DNA from: Isoetes taiwanensis
Lineage: Eukaryota > Streptophyta > Lycopodiopsida > Isoetales > Isoetaceae
DNA length: 64,000 nt
Reading direction: 5' to 3'
Assembly (NCBI GenBank): GCA_021234155.1
Contig: JAJEKV010000001.1
Coordinates: forward strand, 16,005,491 to 16,069,490
In this document: one piece after another, positions 12,801 through 24,183 of the stretch
Position numbering within the stretch: the first letter of the stretch is position 1
How the letters are laid out: each line of letters starts with the position of its first letter
Translations under genes and position numbers: made by a program
The notes under the pieces: generated by a model
Database searches by the model: none
The model's input: only the letters and a program-made list of their open reading frames with translations
Told to the model about the DNA's origin: nothing

Positions 12801-13199
12801 TGGTGGTGACGGTGGCCTTTCGCCGACCGTGATGGACTCCCAGTTGTGATGAGGAATTGCTTTCGGGCTCGGTTGCTCATCCTCTTCCTCGGGCCCGGAC
12901 TCGTTGTAGGGGAAGTCTTGGCTCGTTGTGCCGAACATAGTTGATGATGGGCGGCGACCTCTTGTCGATGTAGTGAGCAACATACTTGTACAGAGAAGGG
13001 GCGAGGATTTACTTTCACCACTCTAAAATAGGATTCATCAACATGAATAAAGCCTTGGGATGTCTGAAAAAGGCAGTCTCCCTCGCTGGCCAGGACTCCC
13101 CGCCTACACTCCGGACCGGATGGTGCCCATGCAAACAAATTCCCTCTCATCGTACCTTTTTGCTCCAAAGACCTCAAACCGGACATGTAGGAAAGTAAG
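9834..13199 (-). pseudogene. DNA N6-adenine/N4-cytosine methyltransferase-like gene (N6_N4_Mtase fold), intron-bearing, frameshifted
   Basis: On the minus strand, motif IV reads VIADLPYGFK (about 10820-10860). Motif I, the AdoMet loop, reads DWVLDAFSGSGTTIACALKK (about 10180-10240; FSGSGTT at 10197-10217), followed by RNCVAVDID. The order IV then I is that of beta-class bacterial N4C/N6A methyltransferases (PF01555). N-terminal to this are a Pro/Lys-rich linker (about 12650-12983) and a conserved-looking block containing LKEACAIECCLKYDEANKRQ and LIGHDNWFQLAFRDGK, ending at a GTAAGC donor near 11987. Another exon ends EEMSKELHK at GTAAGT (about 11700), and another starts after GCAG near 11284. 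The last stop of an acidic tail (NEEDYDVDL) is at 9834-9836. Stops and shifts, for example near 10310 and 10086, break the frame. The motif is DLPY rather than DPPY or SPPY. Base specificity cannot be told. Confidence 0.75.
11463..11640. repeat. Cluster of five GTATTCnGAATAC palindromes in a methyltransferase intron
   Basis: Units near 11466, 11504, 11541, 11579 and 11620 have the core GTGTATTCCGAATACAC or a variant, spaced about 38 bases apart. Each is nearly its own reverse complement. The cluster lies in the long intron between the donor near 11700 and the acceptor near 11284. Confidence 0.85.
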
Positions 13200-14290
13200 T
13201 GTCTTTGTACTTTCGAAAGTACCCCCTTAAAAAAACCATTGAGTTTGAAAGTTTAAGTAGATGGCGGTATGAGATGTCTCCTCAACCCTTCTCGTGGGTG
13301 CGGTTTTCGTTGGGATTTTAACTGGTCCTCTTGTGTTGTTTCTTGCTGCCTTCTTGTGCATTGCAAATTGTGTGTAAACACGATCTTGTTAGAGAAAGCA
13401 ATGGCAAAAACTATTCGAATACAAAATGTCTTGCGAAAAAGGAAAAACAAGGGCAAAAAGAGGACCAAAATGCCAAAACAACACTTTGCAATCTTGACAA
13501 AAAACAGGTCTAAACAAGTTTTAAAAGCGGAAAAAAACACCTAAAGTCACTACAAAAATCACGGAAAAACAAACTTACAAAACAAAGAAACGCAATGTGT
13601 ATTAGGAATACACTTTAAGCCTTTGAGGAAAGGCGAACGTGTATTAGGAATACTTACGCCGCTCCCTCGGCGAAGTGTATTCGAATACACTTTCGCCTTT
13701 CCTCCAAGCGGTGTATTAGGAATACACTTACGCCTTCCCTCAGAAAGTGTATTCGGAATACACTTTCGCCTTTCCTCGGCGAAAGTGTATTCGGATTGAC
13801 ATTTCCTTTAAAGTGTATTCGGAATACACTTTCGCCGAGGGAAGGCGAATGTGTATTCCGGAATACACTTTCGCCTTCGAGGGAAGGCGTAAATGTATTC
13901 CGGAATAAGAAACAGACACACAAATGATTGTACCTTGTACTTTCTTACTCACCTCTCCATGTTTTCTCTATGAGTATCGGAATACAGCTCTGAATATTAT
14001 ATTATATTGGCCGGGCGATTTCACTTCGTAGACCGGAATGTCACGCGAACCTCAAGGCCAAAATTTCCTTTTAAAGGTGTCCATTCCGTCTTGCTCGTTT
14101 TCTATGTGAAGTGGAATACGTTTGGCCTACCGTTACGCTCTAGTGTATTCGGGAATAGCTTTTAGTTTGCCTTTCGCTTAATTGTTGCAGGAAGTTCTAC
14201 TTTTAGTAGGCGGGCTTGTATTCTGGAATAAGAAAAGCTCTGCAGTAGAGAAACATTATCTAAACTCTACACTGTTTTGCAGTTCTTAAG
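13200..14290. promoter_or_regulatory. Divergent intergenic region with a dense palindrome array
   Basis: This is the space between the two divergent transposon genes. From 13590 to 13910 it has about nine palindromes of the form AAGTGTATTCGGAATACACTT, often followed by TCGCC. More diverged copies lie near 13410, 13978, 14148 and 14218. A shared promoter or a binding platform for an element-encoded protein is inferred from position. No TATA box is assigned. Confidence 0.6.
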
Positions 14291-17200
14291 ATGACAAACC
14301 GCTTCGTCAACAAACTTCCACCACCTTTCGTTGTCTCAAGCTCGATGCGGTTCTCGAGGACACGCTTTGGGACCAACGTCGTTTCTTCAAGACCGAATTC
14401 TCCAGACTCCTACCTCGCTTCATCGTTCTTGCTTTCGAAGACACACCGAGTCCAAAGACGTAATGGACTTCCACCACCCTTCCAACCGGTCACCAAGTCA
14501 CGTAGAGAAGACACTGCGGCATCTCCTTCCAAAGAATCACCACTAGTTCGGCCGGGCTGCCACCACCCTTTGCTCCATCCCGGGACTCGCGAAGCTCCAC
14601 AACAAAGGGTGCTCAAGAACAAGCTACCCCCTTTTGTAGTTTAAAGCCTCCTTCGTGCAAACATACAAAGGAACACGTAGAAAACACGTAAGAAGGCGTG
14701 AGATTCACTACAATTTCTCTCACCGGGACTTCACTACAAATGAGGACGAAGCTCCAAGATGCACTCCTCTTCACACAACAAGGGTTGTGACACATGGATT
14801 TGAGAATTCAGTCCGGCTCTAAAGGAGATGTTTGCAAGAACTCCTTTTCAAGATGGTACAAAACAAACTGATGCCACAACCTCTTATGGGCCATCACCAC
14901 CCTTTAACACTGTACCCCGCCTATTAGGGGAACAACTTCACGTGGTTCTGTTTTCCTCTACAAGCACACCACTCGTGACGAGAGGAAGTCACCCCTCAGA
15001 GTAGAAGTTTCATCAGAAGATGAAGACACCAACGAGGAACAAAGAGATTACATGTTCTCAAGCCAATCTTCAAAGAAATTCAAGGTGGATTTTTGGTTTG
15101 AGGGCTTGCTCCTCTGCAAGAAGAAGAAATCTTATGGATGAACGAGAAAATGAGGAGACTTTTGAGAACTAAATGCTGCTCATTGGGTTGCATCAACGGA
15201 CTTAACATGGCTAAATTACGGCGGTTAGAGACAACTACTGAGTTCCATGACATTGGCGCACTGAATGCCTACTTAGCTTATCATGTAAGACCAGACCGCA
15301 ACACCTTCTTGCACTACATTAACCGCCAAGAAGTTTGCCGAAAATGTTTTATGGTTGTCCACCGTTTAGGGTCCACAAGAATGTCTAGAATACACAAAAA
15401 GACTGGACAAAAATCCAAGAATCGATGATCATTGTGGACCAAGAAGAGTTGTAACCATGCATGCCCTTCTTCTTTGTCCTGGATGGAGAAATATTTTAGA
15501 GAAACATGTGAGAAGCTACCTAACAACAACATGTATCATTTAACCGATAACATCACCAAAAAGATGTTTTAATGAGTACAAAAGAGACTTGCACTTCGCC
15601 TTCAAAGACATCTCTTACTCACACTTCACGACCGTGGAAAAGTGAATTCGGTCTTGTGAAAATTCCTAGAAAACATAGAATGTCCGTTTTTGCTCGAGGT
15701 GTGCGTAATTAAAGAGTCAACGAGAAAACCGCAAAAGACAGAGGTCAAAAAGAAGTAAGTTCATGTTCTCCAATCTCTCACTTGTTTTAGAGAAAATGCT
15801 TTGACCTGATTTCTTTCTACGGATATTGTGCATGAGAACCTTGCCGGACATCGTGAACAACAAAGCAAAGCAGAGAGAAGAAAGCTTGCCAAGCATAGAA
15901 AAAAGCTCTTGAACGTCCAGCGCAATACATGTCTGTTGTGATTGATGGAATGGACAAAAAACAACTCTACCACATTTCTTGAACATTCCTAAAGATGTGC
16001 GGAGGAATGTTTTGTTAAGGTCCACCTTGTAGGAGCTATGGTCTTCAAAGGAAGTCTAAGGTGCAAAAGTTTTTTGACGTATCCAAACTTGCATGGTGAC
16101 CCGAACCTCACAATTACAATTCTTAACAAGGTCCCAGGCGAGCAAGAGCAATTACCACCGATTGCTTTATGCGCAACTTGACAATACTACAAGGGAGAAC
16201 AAGAATCAAACACTCTTTCGCATCTTGTGCCATGTTAGTGGAGCTAGGGATCTTTAGAAAAGTGAAGCTCGGTTTCTTACTTGTAGGCCACACTCATGAT
16301 CAGATTGACCAAATGTTCAGCAGATTTTCTGTGCGCCTTAGAAGGAAGAAGGCTTTCTGTCTTCCTTCTTTAGTTCGAATTATTGAAGATTCTTACACTC
16401 CTACTCCAGTGGTCGATCTTCTTAAAGAGACTGCTGATTTCAGAGAGTTTGTTTTCTCTCAACGTTCAAAGAGAACAAGTTTGTGAACAAGTTGAATGAT
16501 CTCACCTTTCAACATCATATCAAGTTCTACTTGAAGGATGGCCAAAGCTTCTTACAGGGGAAGAAGTATACCACAACTAAGGACTGGAGTCCGCCAGAGG
16601 GATTACGCTTCCTTAAATATATTCCAGACACTTCCTTCATAGAACGTGCTGAGCAACTTCCTCTCAAAAATCCTAAGGAGTCCAAGGAAGAAAAGTACCC
16701 CGAGTCATCCTTAAAAGCCATTGAAAATGGAATTTCCTCGGAGCTTTAAGTACTTCTTAGAAGAAGATGGGATGTGGTGGAGTAATTTCTTTCTCGAACA
16801 GAAAAATTGTTGTACAAAACATAGCTCTAAGACGGTTGCAAGAACCATTTCAATGGCCTAACACCTTCCATCAACCCCAGCACCAAGCAGGTCCAAGCAG
16901 TGCTACATTTGCACCTGAAGTAGAAGACGAGGAGGACCGAGTCATGTACCTCGGACCAAGACGCAGGAATGAGCCCCAAGGTAATATCACAGAAATTACC
17001 AAAGGTATGCTAATTGCTCTTCCGATCGAGGAGGGATGACAAAGGTCGACCGATTCGGATAGCAAAAGTGCTTGACACGATCAAGGAGGAAGGCTTAGTC
17101 ACTAAACTCAAGATTCATTGGCTTTGCAACACGCTCGAAAAATGCTTTTGAAGGTAGATATGAGTTAGAAATGAGAAGCCAAGGAAAAGGGAGAAAGTCC

Positions 17201-17514
17201 AAGAAGGTGGGTTGTAGGGACGAGCTGAACCTTAATGACGTGACTATATTGTGCTATGATTTTAAATTGAAATCTGACAATCGTCTACGCCTGAAGACTA
17301 TCAATTTGCTTAAAAAAGCTTGTAATTATGAAGAAGATGATGAAGAAGGTGGTGACAATGCTTCACCGTCTGTTGATAGTGATGAGGAAGATAACTCAAA
17401 GCACTTCCTCAGTGTGATGATGAAAGAAGTGAAGGTGATGGCGATGGCATAAATGAACATGAGGACGTCCTGGATCCCTCTCTCATCACTCCTCACACTT
17501 TTGCACATAACTGA
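14291..17514 (+). pseudogene. DUF7869-like transposase, frameshifted
   Basis: Blocks in order on the plus strand: a Cys-rich block CCSLGCINGLNMAKLRR followed by RQEVCRKCFMVVHRLGSTRM (15170-15380); WMEKYFRETCEKLPNNNMYH (about 15480-15540); VVIDGMDKKQLYHIS (about 15935-15980); QLDNTTRENKNQ (16174-16209); LLVGHTHDQIDQMFSRFS (about 16278-16335). A C-terminal acidic region (17326-17500) ends at TGA 17512-17514. The DGMD, QxDNxxxENKN and GHTHDxIDQxFS blocks are the hallmarks I associate with the DUF7869 family, and they look like a DDE/RNase-H-type active site (inference). Several frameshifts and stops separate the blocks. The N-terminal part (14291-14644) is not recognisable. Confidence 0.7.
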
Positions 17515-17807
17515 GTCTTAGAAAAAGACTGTAAATTTTGATGTGAATATGAAGATTCTATCTTCAAATTTTGAGAATACTACAGTTTCAATTACACACT
17601 TACTTCAATTTTTTGTTAAATATTTTATCCTCTGAAATTAGAGTTTCTCTCTTAAAACATACTTTAAGAACATTCTTTTTGCTAAGAAAAGTGACACTTT
17701 AAAAAAGTCAATTCCTTCGTTGCAAAAAAAATTTAGTCATTTCGGGGGGGTCAAAATAGAATTTCATGCATCTTTTTTTTTTTTAACCTAATTTTACCCC
17801 CTTTTTC

Positions 17808-17892
17808 GTAAAAAAAAAGGGAATCTTTGCGGAATATTCCTTTTGCTCTCGTTTCAATGATTTGCTCCCGTTTAATACGCAATCTTGTTATT
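17808..17892 (-). repeat. Right terminal inverted repeat
   Basis: The + strand reads AAAAGGGAATCTTTG near 17815, then CTCCCGTTTAATACGCAATC at about 17865-17884. It is inverted relative to 9484-9545. The flank TTGTTATT follows, and no clear target duplication was found. Confidence 0.7.
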
Positions 17893-18614
17893 AGCTATAA
17901 TTATTGTGAAGTTTTGGACCTATAATTTTGGAGTTAACTTAATATTTTATGCTCTAATGTGTTAATCCTGTTGCTGTAGATCATATTTTAATCCCAAAAA
18001 TTGCATGGATACACCCTAGTTACACTATATATAAGTTGATAAGAGTTAAGTTCTATGTAGATAGATATAAGCATAATGCATCATTTATTACTCTCATGGT
18101 ATTATGGATGGTTCTTATTGAAGCATTTTAACATAAACTCTTGACCTGAATTTTGTATAGTAGATTCTTTTAATAAATATTGAGGTTCACATGATATATG
18201 AACATTCCAAAAAATCATAAACTATAGTTCATATAGTTACAGTTCATGACCACAAGAATTAAGTCAAAACTTGTTGTAATAAGAGAGAAATAATTCTCGA
18301 ACCTCAAGCGACTTTTTTGACCAAAATAGGATTTGGCCGCTTCTATCGATTACAAATGATAGCAAGAAAATAGTGTAGAGCCTGCCAAATTCTCCAATGT
18401 TTGAGCAATCACCACAAGATATAGGTGACCCCATTGGTTATGAAATTTTCAGATTTCATAAAGAAACAAATGAAGACTCAAAAGGTGGCGTATATTCCAA
18501 AATTAAAATTTCTATTGTGAGTTACATGGGTTTAAGGGGCAAAGGTCATGTGGGTCAATTTTAGCCCATGGATCAAGAATCGTCCTACAGACATGTCTAG
18601 TGTTAACAAGGAGT

Positions 18615-18840
18615 AGTAGGCAAATGAAGAATGATCCATGCAAACAAGTTGCTTTCAACGATCTGCCTTGCAACCTATATATTGTGAAGTGAACAGGGGA
18701 ATTCGTTTGAAAAAACTAACCTAGGGCAAATGAAGAATAGTCGATAGCCACAAGCTGCTTCCGACTATGTGCCTTGCAGAATAGCTTGTCGCAATCAGAA
18801 GGATAATTCGACCTGCAAATCTTCTTTGTGACCTGGAAAA
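18615..18840. repeat. Imperfect two-copy tandem repeat, period about 105 bp
   Basis: GGCAAATGAAGAAT...CAAG(T/C)TGCTT...TGCCTTGCA occurs at about 18619 and again at about 18724, with the same order of sub-blocks. Identity is moderate. Confidence 0.5.
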
Positions 18841-20779
18841 AGGTCTTGCAAAAGGTCTTGTAGCGTTTGACCTCTGGCTCCCAAGAGGAAAGCGGGTTAC
18901 AAAATACCCATATAAAGAAGAAAGCTGGAACAACTAAGGAAAAGTTAATTCTGCTCCTAAACGCATTTCAACTGATAGGATTACGGGAGATGTTTGAAAT
19001 GACCTTCAATGGCATACCTTATAGAAACATCTGATCCCACACTCTTATAGGGACCTAACTTTTGGAACAGAACCTATAATACATCTATCGAGCTTTGCAT
19101 GTCTTGATAAAATGCATGGCTAAACCATTATAAAAAATTACTAAGATTAATGCAGCAGTACTAGCATTCTAGATATGCTCATTAGTATATCTCATGGAAT
19201 ACGCCCAACAAATCACATGAAAACCATATTAAATATCGAAGTACAAAAGGAACCCCTATTATTATGGTGGATATTGATGGCAGAATTCCTGCAGGAGTTC
19301 ATTTTGTAAATTGTCATGTAATGTTGCATATTTTATGTCCTTTTCCTACTACTACAAACAATGACAAGCCTAAAAATTCACAATTTCCTGAAAAGTAAAT
19401 ATTTCTTGCAAATTTTCGTGTCCTATAACCCTATTGGTTCAATTGATATAGGAAAAAAATGAAGGAGCAATTAATGCACTCTTTCAGTTCCACCTTGATA
19501 TATAAAAACTAGTCCAAAGCACGTTTGATTACTTTGCATAGCAAATTATAGGTTATGATGTGGGTTGTGTTTCGTAATATAAAATTGAATACAATTATAC
19601 TATGCAGTTCGAGCTTCCAAGCTTATCCACACACGTTGAGGAGCTCCTCAAAAACATCTGAAGAAAAAACAACCAACCAGATAGACTTAGAAACAAAAGT
19701 TATCATTTAGGATCCTATTTTGGAATCTCCAAGTTGGCGTCTCTTCCATTTAAACCTCTTCTCTAGTGCTTGTGGTTGCCAAAAAGGGTTTTGAACTTCC
19801 AATTGATCATCTTTCTTTGGTGCTTGTGATTTCAACACCTATATATATAAACTGAAAATCTTACAACCTATACTATACCACCTAGGATTTTGCCGAGGTG
19901 TTTTATCTCAGATTTCTGTGAGGTGGAGGTGCGACATGGGTATGCTAGAATTGTAAGAAAGGTTGTCGGTTAGATATTTAAGGACTTAATGTCATTCAAC
20001 TGTGGTTAGACATTTATGGACTTAGTGTCATTCAACTGTAGTTATGAGGAAGTAGATTCTGTTTTGTCGGTTTTGGAATTTGATTCTCTTATTTTAAGGT
20101 AAATATGTTTTTAATCAATATATAGTAGGATGTCTTACGTGAACACCTAAGTCTGACAAATTGTTTTTAGCACATTACATGCATGCTGCATCTTCTAGTG
20201 TTAACATTGCAAAAATTAAGAACATAAATCACATCAAATACAGAGCTTTGACACTGTGCCATTAAATTTGTCGCTTCTTGATTGCCTAAGATTTGTAGTA
20301 TCAAACAATGCAGATTCTTGTCCAATAGAACTTAAAAAGGGTGAAAAAAAATGGTGAAATGAGTTTGTTCATCGTGCTAAAATAGCAAACACGGAGTAAT
20401 ATGGCATCTATGGCTTGCCATGAAATTTTCCTTTTCATCTTAGCTCTATTAAACAGTATTTCTCTACCTGGCAGAGCCTTCAGAATTATAATTTGGAAAT
20501 CTAAAAATAGAAAGCCAACTGGGTAACAAAAATGTATTTTTACATTCTGTAACCTACTTCTCCATCCAAGACCTGAAAATAATGGACATGCAAAAGAAAG
20601 AAGGAAAATAGGGCAGGCATTGCAAATTATGAGGCCAACTCTAAACTGGAATGAACAGAGCAGTGAAAAAGACGCAACATCATAAAAGGGAAGTTTGTCA
20701 AAGCATTGCTGACATTTGGCATACATGTGGATCAAAGAATTAATGATGGAAGTGTCCCTTCAAACCACCTTTGTAATAT

Positions 20780-20797
20780 CTGTGTGTGTGTGTGTGT
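20780..20797. repeat. (TG)n microsatellite
   Basis: An uninterrupted run of alternating TG, about nine repeats. Confidence 0.9.
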
Positions 20798-21711
20798 TTT
20801 ACGTCCCCAGCCTAGGCCTCCCAAGCCAATAAGATTTAAAGAAATGTTACAAACAACATTTGGAGATATACCCTCTAGTTGCTCTAAAGTGGAACAAAAT
20901 TACAAGAATACGGGCCTGTTTGAAAAAAGATGAATAGTTATTAATAACGACATCAACAAAAAGAAATGGATGCTAATAGAAGAGATGGTCATATTCATCC
21001 ACAAATGATTGTTCCAGAGATGCCATCACATGCGAGCTATGTTTGATACTGCTGTAGTTGTAGAAGATGGTCATGCTCCAGTACATCAGAGCTAATAATG
21101 ACAAAAAAGATATGAAGCTTGCTATATCCATAGTTTGGAAAGTTGGTGAGAGCAAGCATCATCGTATGTTTTGTCAAAATCATTCACTTTATTGCATACA
21201 AACAAACACAATTAGCTTCAAAAAGCACTGTATTTAAATATCTAACTGTATTAACTGCTCCATTTCATGATCTGAGTAGCCACACAATTGCCTAAAAACT
21301 TATCTGTGACATACATCATTAGGGTCCTCCAAAAGCTCTAGACGTCCAAATCTAGTAAGAGGAAAAGCAAGCTGATCTAATTGCCTAGCACACAAAGATA
21401 AATTGACATTGCTGCCATAATTCCTGGAAGATGGAAATGCAGTTTTATGATAAAGTAAAGGACATACATTAATATTGTGCTAAGAAACTTCTCAAGCAAT
21501 ATTGCATGATACAGAGCTGGAACCTTGATGGCTAAGGAAACATAGTGTTTATCTGAATCAGCTTGCTACAAACAAAAAGTGTTGACGGCTAGCTAGGTAC
21601 GTCAGAAGTTGTTTTATTTTATATACTTGCATCTGTCTCCTAATCTAGCAAAAAAAAATAGCATTCTCCACTTTGAAGACAGTTCTAAGGCCAAGCTAGT
21701 CTGCATTCATT

Positions 21712-21960
21712 GAGGCATGTGCCCAAAATGGGCATGCAAATGATGCCATACAACTGGTGGACAGAATGCTGACGAATGGTATGATACCAGATGTTATATG
21801 TTTTATTGGTTTACTATGTAGCTATGCTATGTCTATGGGCCAAGCTTTACATACGGCAATAGGAGTTCAACATTATGGATGCTTGATGGACTTAGGTGGC
21901 AATAATAGATGGAAGGATGAGACTATAGACATCATCATCATTGCTAACATGTGGTTCTAG
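21712..21960 (+). pseudogene. PPR protein fragment (PLS type)
   Basis: The frame reads EACAQNGHANDAIQLVDRML, then NGMIPDVICFIGLLCSYAMS and QHYGCLMDLGGNNRWKDE. This matches the plant pentatricopeptide pattern (GHxxxAxxLxxxM..G..PD..xFxxLLxxC and HYxCxxDLxGR) near the C-terminal repeats of PLS-class proteins. Such proteins bind organelle RNA for editing or splicing. Only about 80 residues remain, with no start, no E/DYW domain and an internal frame break upstream. Confidence 0.65.
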
Positions 21961-21989
21961 CCAATAGACACAATGTGGGTATCCATGCC

Positions 21990-22254
21990 GGATGCATGAT
22001 GATTTTGATGTAGGATAGCGAGCTGCAACAATACCAGACTGGAGTCCTATTTTAGTGATATGGTCATGGATTTGTCTCCCTTGTCCAATAGCTCTCATGT
22101 TGCTATGTTCTTTTAAAATGCTTGAATATGTATACTTGCCTGAATTGATCCTCTCATATTCCATTGTGTTATAGAGCTGAAGTGCCATCCCACCTTCGCC
22201 AGTTTTGGCATGGACTGCAATAATTGCACTCGATGTATACACTAAGTAATCCAT
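21990..22254 (-). pseudogene. PPR protein fragment (PLS type), opposite strand
   Basis: The minus strand reads SSAIIAVHAKTGEGGMALQL, then GKYTYSSILKEHSNMRAIGQ and GRQIHDHITKIGLQSGIV. This is a PPR 'S/L' repeat with the typical GxQIHxxIxKxGL. It points toward the plus-strand PPR fragment that ends at 21960, so the two are pieces of one or more PPR genes brought together by inversion. There is no intact gene. Confidence 0.65.
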
Positions 22255-22259
22255 GGTTA

Positions 22260-23010
22260 TCTTGCAAGTTAGTCACCTCTAGTTTGAAATGGAGGGAGTG
22301 GGCCACAATTCATTCGAATGCATGTACCATTGTGTGAATTGATGCTAAGATCTGCAAGTGAACAATAAAATGAAGTTAGGTCCACAAAAATAAAAGTAAA
22401 AGATACCTAAAGAACACTAGAAAGCACACATATTCACACCGCTTTCATCATCATATTATTTCTGACACAAATGAAAATGCCTGCTCTGTAATAACTTTCC
22501 TACCTGCTCACAGAATATCTTCACCATGTTCAGAGGCACACCTGAATAAGGTCCTTTGAGATAACTGAAAGTTTTCAAGCAGCATCCGAGAAGCTATCAC
22601 GGTTATTTTCGCTCAATAAATTAGCAGCCACCCATTCTTGCAGCAGATATATTTGACATCTGCATGCAATGCATATGTTCTCTTATGGAAATCAGTTAAG
22701 AATCATGGAAATCCTGTCAAATAAGTAGGAAACACCTATTCAGAGCATTTGGGTCTACTCTAATACCTCAAGTTTCCATTTGGCTCTAAGGTTGAACTAG
22801 CTCTAAACAAGTGATTATGCTTTTCTTTGAATCAAAGCAACCACGAATTCATGACAGAAAGAACCCTGATCTCCTTAGAATAATAAGACACAGTTTCCCA
22901 TTTTGGGCTAGTACTCCATCACAAGCACTACACAAGGTCGTTTTAGTATAGGAACTGCAACCTAGTTGCAAAAACGGTATAAGGTATATAAGCCAACATC
23001 TTTTTGTGGC
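22260..23010. other. Intergenic stretch, nothing recognised
   Basis: AT-rich sequence with no long open frame, repeat array or domain that I can support. Confidence 0.5.
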
Positions 23011-23013
23011 TAG

Positions 23014-23403
23014 TTTCTAGTTTTGGGCCCCGCCCCTTAAACATGACAGGCTGCCGCAAGTTTGGGTTGATTGTTTTTTTGGGTTGATTGGGGTTGTTGG
23101 GGTTGATTGGTGGTTGATTGGTTGATCCGTGAGAATCAATAACTGTTTTTTTTTTCTAGTTTGCCCCTCCCGTCCATTAAACATGACAGTGCTTGTAAGT
23201 TTGGGTTGATTGTTTTTGGGTTGATTGGGGTTGTTGGGGTTGATTGGTGGTTGATTGGTTGATCCGTGAGAATCAATAACTGTATTTTTTGTCTTCTTTA
23301 AATTTGTTTGTTGTCCTTTGTTTTTTTTCTTCTTCTTTAGATTGTTTGTCTTATTCACTGCGGCTGACTGTCCATTCCAGGGGGGGGGGTATAAACTAGA
23401 AGT
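23014..23403. mobile_element. Small TIR-like element with internal GGTTGATT tandem block
   Basis: The left end TTCTAGTTTTGGGCCCCGCC...TTAAACATGACAG...GCCGCA is roughly mirrored by the right end, whose reverse complement starts TTCTAGTTTATACCCCCC...GGACAGTCAGCCGCA. Inside, a block of about 130 bp made of GGTTGATT/GGGTTGTT words and ending GATCCGTGAGAATCAATAACTG occurs twice in tandem (about 23060-23146 and 23200-23282). A third TIR-like segment, CTAGTTTGCCCCTCCC, lies between them. No target duplication was found. Confidence 0.45.
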
Positions 23404-24183
23404 CACCCTTTTGTGACCTCTTGCAAAAGCATATCAGATTCTTGAAAGTCATTTATGGCCTACAAGCATAACTAACCTGTTAAATGCGGTTCAACACCTC
23501 AAAGATGAAACGGAACCCGAGTCTAAGATCGCCCATAGCTCGCCACTAGACATACAAGAAAAAAATGCTTTTATACCACAACTTTGCTATCGATAATTTC
23601 GACCAAAGCAAAGTTCTTAGAATCAAAAGCAGACAACCACAAAGATTTGAGAAGTGGCTACCATATTTGCAAAGTTGCTCTGCAGACTAGGTATTAGATC
23701 GCGCGGTGGCATTTCAATCATTGCTAGGAAACCTAATTCGGCTCTACCACAAAGATAGCTCGGTTTTGTTACGTTTCTACATCTATCGGCTATGATGGGA
23801 CTACCGGATCTACTCTAGTAAAGTGGAGACACCATTAAATACTGACCTCAAAACAAGTCGATTGACTCCATAGCATCCAAACCGGATCGTTTTCGCCTCG
23901 ATCCTAAAAAAAGAATGATACAAGAAATGGAAGGAATTGGCGAAACGCTAAAAAACGAAACAATATAAAGAAACAAAATGTTTACCCTAGAAGCGGCTAT
24001 AACCGCTATTGGATGCAAGAATGATGACAGAATCGAAGAAAAGCCGAGGAACGCTTCCCAAGATATCCCTACAGCACACATAAGCTAGCGTGACTTGGAA
24101 TTTCCATGAATTTCTGAAGCCGTAGATGAAATCCAACGACGGAAACATCAGCCACCTGCACAAAAATCCCACCTGGCAGCAAC

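Larger units (their letters stand above)
9484..17892. mobile_element. Large TIR DNA transposon with DUF7869-like transposase and a DNA amino-methyltransferase
   Basis: The ends are inverted copies. The left reads GATTGCAAATTAAACGGGAG and, further in, CAAAGATTCCCTTT. The right end, read inward on the minus strand, gives GATTGCGTATTAAACGGGAG and then CAAAGATTCCCTTT. Between them lie two divergent genes, a methyltransferase on the minus strand (about 9834-13199) and a transposase on the plus strand (about 14291-17514), separated by about 1.1 kb. Non-coding parts carry many copies of a TATTCnGAATA palindrome. The element is about 8.4 kb; exact ends and target duplication are not resolved. Both genes are frameshifted, so this copy is inactive. 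Membership of one element rests on the flanking TIRs and on the palindrome lying in the introns and flanks of both genes. Confidence 0.75.
17893..21711. other. AT-rich intergenic stretch, no gene supported
   Basis: The only structures I see are an imperfect tandem repeat at about 18615-18840, a (TG)n run at 20780-20797 and scattered A/T runs. Reading frames here are short and have no recognisable domain. Confidence 0.55.

Noticed and set aside
13590-13910. Spaced palindromes resembling a CRISPR array
   Set aside because: Spacing is irregular, the spacers are themselves similar (TTCGCC-type), and they sit inside a eukaryotic transposon.
13654-13952. Repetitive ORFs with SVFRNTH/SEYTF-type repeats resembling a repeat protein (also 11351-11668)
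   Set aside because: They are translations of the TATTCnGAATA palindromes in intronic or intergenic DNA.
23017-23406. 129-codon Asn/Pro/Lys-rich ORF
   Set aside because: It reads through the GGTTGATT tandem block in reverse; there is no domain.
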